From Aphis gossypii (taxonomy: Eukaryota; Arthropoda; Insecta; Hemiptera; Aphididae), in contig NC_065530.1 in assembly GCF_020184175.1 (NCBI RefSeq), positions 64,953,260-65,017,259 on the forward strand: a stretch of 64,000 bases of DNA, in the 5' to 3' direction. The first letter of the stretch is position 1; every line of letters starts with the position of its first letter. Under the pieces are notes generated by a model that did no database searches, was not told where the DNA came from, and saw only the letters and a program-made list of their open reading frames with translations. The translations under genes and the position numbers were made by a program. This document shows positions 62,201 to 64,000 of the stretch, piece by piece.

Positions 62201-64000
62201 CGACAATCATAATAATATTATTGTTATAAATTATATTAATAATTATAATATTATTACATCTGCGACGTGATTTATTTACGATATTATATTATATCGTTAT
62301 TTGTTATTGTTGTTATTGTTGCTATATGCTGTCGTGTGTGAACAATGCGATTATAACGTACGCACATCGCACCACGATATGTATAATAATAATAATAATT
62401 ATAATTATAAACATAACACTATTTCGTATGTATAATAATATATATTATTATGTATAATATTATAATTATATTTCAAGACCGTCGTGTCATCGTCGGTTTT
62501 ATTGTCGTCAAGTTCGCGGTAATCGACGCGCACGCCGTTAATAATATATTATTATATTTTAGAGTTATTACCATTATTATTATTATTCCGTAGCCGACCG
62601 CGACGCGTTGCACGCGCGAAATCTCGCCGTTCTCTCGACGCGAATAAAACCCAAATACTGTTCGGTACGTTAAATTCTTTTTTTTTTTACGATTTTTTTT
62701 CTCCTCGCGATATCGTTATTTTAATTTTTTTTAATACTTTGTAATAATATAAACATCGCGTTATTGGAATTATTCATTAGTCGTACCTACGTTATAGGTA
62801 ATATACATACGGTTCTTAAATAACACGTAATAATATATTCATTTCAGATAATTTTTTTAAATATTATGTAGATACGTATTTTTTTCCCGTTTATTCACAT
62901 ATTATTATGTTCGTTGAGTTATACGATATAATAATAACTAATATCGCGCCGTTTTTACCATTATAATCATCATCGTCGTTATAGTAAGGTAACCTACGCC
63001 TATGACAGCTATCGACTGATTGACTACTGAAAAATTATTTTTGATTTTACGAACGATATTGTTATAGCTGTTTTATAAAATATAACCTATCTAATAAATA
63101 AATAAAAGACATACTCTCATATAGAACTGTTTACTGTGTAGACTTCATTCATATTCAGAAGATCGATGACAATTTTAAGTAAAACCTAGCATCGAATGTC
63201 GTTATTATTCATAGGTGATAGGTGGAATTAGACTTGAGTTTTTGAGTGTACTCTTAACAGTCAAAATATTGTCAAAATCGCAGAGGTATTCTGATTTTGA
63301 AATTTTAAGCAAACAAAAATTACGTATGTTTTTTCGTGTAGTATTATAATATAATTACATAATGTACCAGTAATGCATTTTATTGCATTTAAATTACATT
63401 GCGTAAGTCTTTTTATACCTAATACAATGTGCACTAAACGATTATTTCCTGAAGTTATGACGAAGTATTATTTTGATATCTTTGTGTTATGTTTATGTTT
63501 TATTTTCATTTTTATAACATTCTAATGCTATTCGCCAAATATTTCTATCAAGGTCCACGTTTGATACATACAAAGGACATAGATAGCTATAGATCAATTT
63601 TTATGAAGGCATATACGTTTTAGAATATATTAAACAAACCATAGGTTTAATTATATTATTTCATTTTGTTTTTATGTACAGTCGTATATACTATATGAAC
63701 TTGAAATTGACTGTCTAGGTGAAACTTTGAAGATTCTATTTTAAATTTCCTACTCCAATTTTGATAAAATTTCGAAATTAATAGGACCATCCGAAATATT
63801 TATTTTGTTGTTATTTAAAAAAATATAACTCATTGCAGCAGAGACCTTCACACATTAAAGACACTTAAAATTTTCACTTATTATTTATCTACCTATATAT
63901 TAGTAGTTAGTACTTTATATTATAGACGCGTATTATAATTTTTGTGAAATGTTGACCATGTTTGATGTTTGTTGTTTGGAATGTGTAACTATTACGTATC
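62201..64000. other. Intergenic region upstream of tyrosine hydroxylase
   Basis: No gene recognised. A second CpG-rich patch at about 62,585-62,665 is followed by a TTCG|GTACGT string that could be a donor site on the plus strand, raising the possibility of a non-coding first exon of a gene that continues beyond the window. The remainder is AT-rich with (TAA)n-type simple sequence near 62,380-62,470. Confidence 0.45.

Noticed and set aside
61664..62206. Several 70-119-codon open frames on both strands
   Set aside because: They are Arg/Pro/Ser-rich readings of the CpG-rich tyrosine hydroxylase promoter; no frame has a start context, splice structure or family resemblance.

Overview
The window reads as nuclear DNA of an insect, most likely an aphid. 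It is very AT-rich, its genes carry many introns with GT..AG junctions, and short 'taggtacctacc'-type strings recur between genes. The proteins are insect types: a takeout/JHBP protein, a PV/PY cuticle protein and an insect-style tyrosine hydroxylase. The aphid assignment is inference from composition and gene type; no species can be named from sequence alone. All gene models below were built by hand from splice sites and reading-frame continuity. In each model the exon phases add up to a complete frame from ATG to stop.

Layout, left to right. 1-5.6 kb: AT-rich intergenic DNA with several short DNA-transposon remnants, including one hAT-like element with 8-bp target duplications. 5.6-10.7 kb (-): takeout/JHBP-family lipid carrier gene, 5 exons. 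10.7-20.9 kb: intergenic, with a broken reverse-transcriptase piece, several inverted repeats, and a nest of foldback arms plus a LINE 3' end. 20.9-22.3 kb (+): TATA-driven intronless gene for a low-complexity cuticular-type protein. 22.3-25.9 kb: intergenic, with a 1.06-kb foldback element whose ~300-bp arms are nearly identical.

25.9-33.1 kb is the dense block: a LAP1/TOR1AIP-like torsin activator (-), NUBP1 (+, head-to-head with the former), a small secreted peptide gene (+) and a ZDHHC3/7-type palmitoyltransferase (-). 33.1-39.1 kb is intergenic. 39.1-45.4 kb (-): divergent RERG/RASL-type small GTPase, 5 exons, with a GC-rich upstream block. 45.4-51.8 kb is intergenic. 51.8-61.2 kb (-): complete tyrosine hydroxylase (ple) gene, 11 exons, with a TATA box and CpG-rich promoter to about 62.2 kb. 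The rest, to 64 kb, is intergenic.

The genes do not form a pathway cluster. Tyrosine hydroxylase (dopamine supply for cuticle tanning) and the cuticle-type gene have related biology but lie 30 kb apart with unrelated genes between. The points most worth following are the frame-neutral cassette exons of tyrosine hydroxylase, the CxxC pair at the N-terminus of the LAP1-like protein, the missing classical switch residues in the Ras-like protein, the small secreted peptide with a GKRR site, and the young long-armed foldback element.
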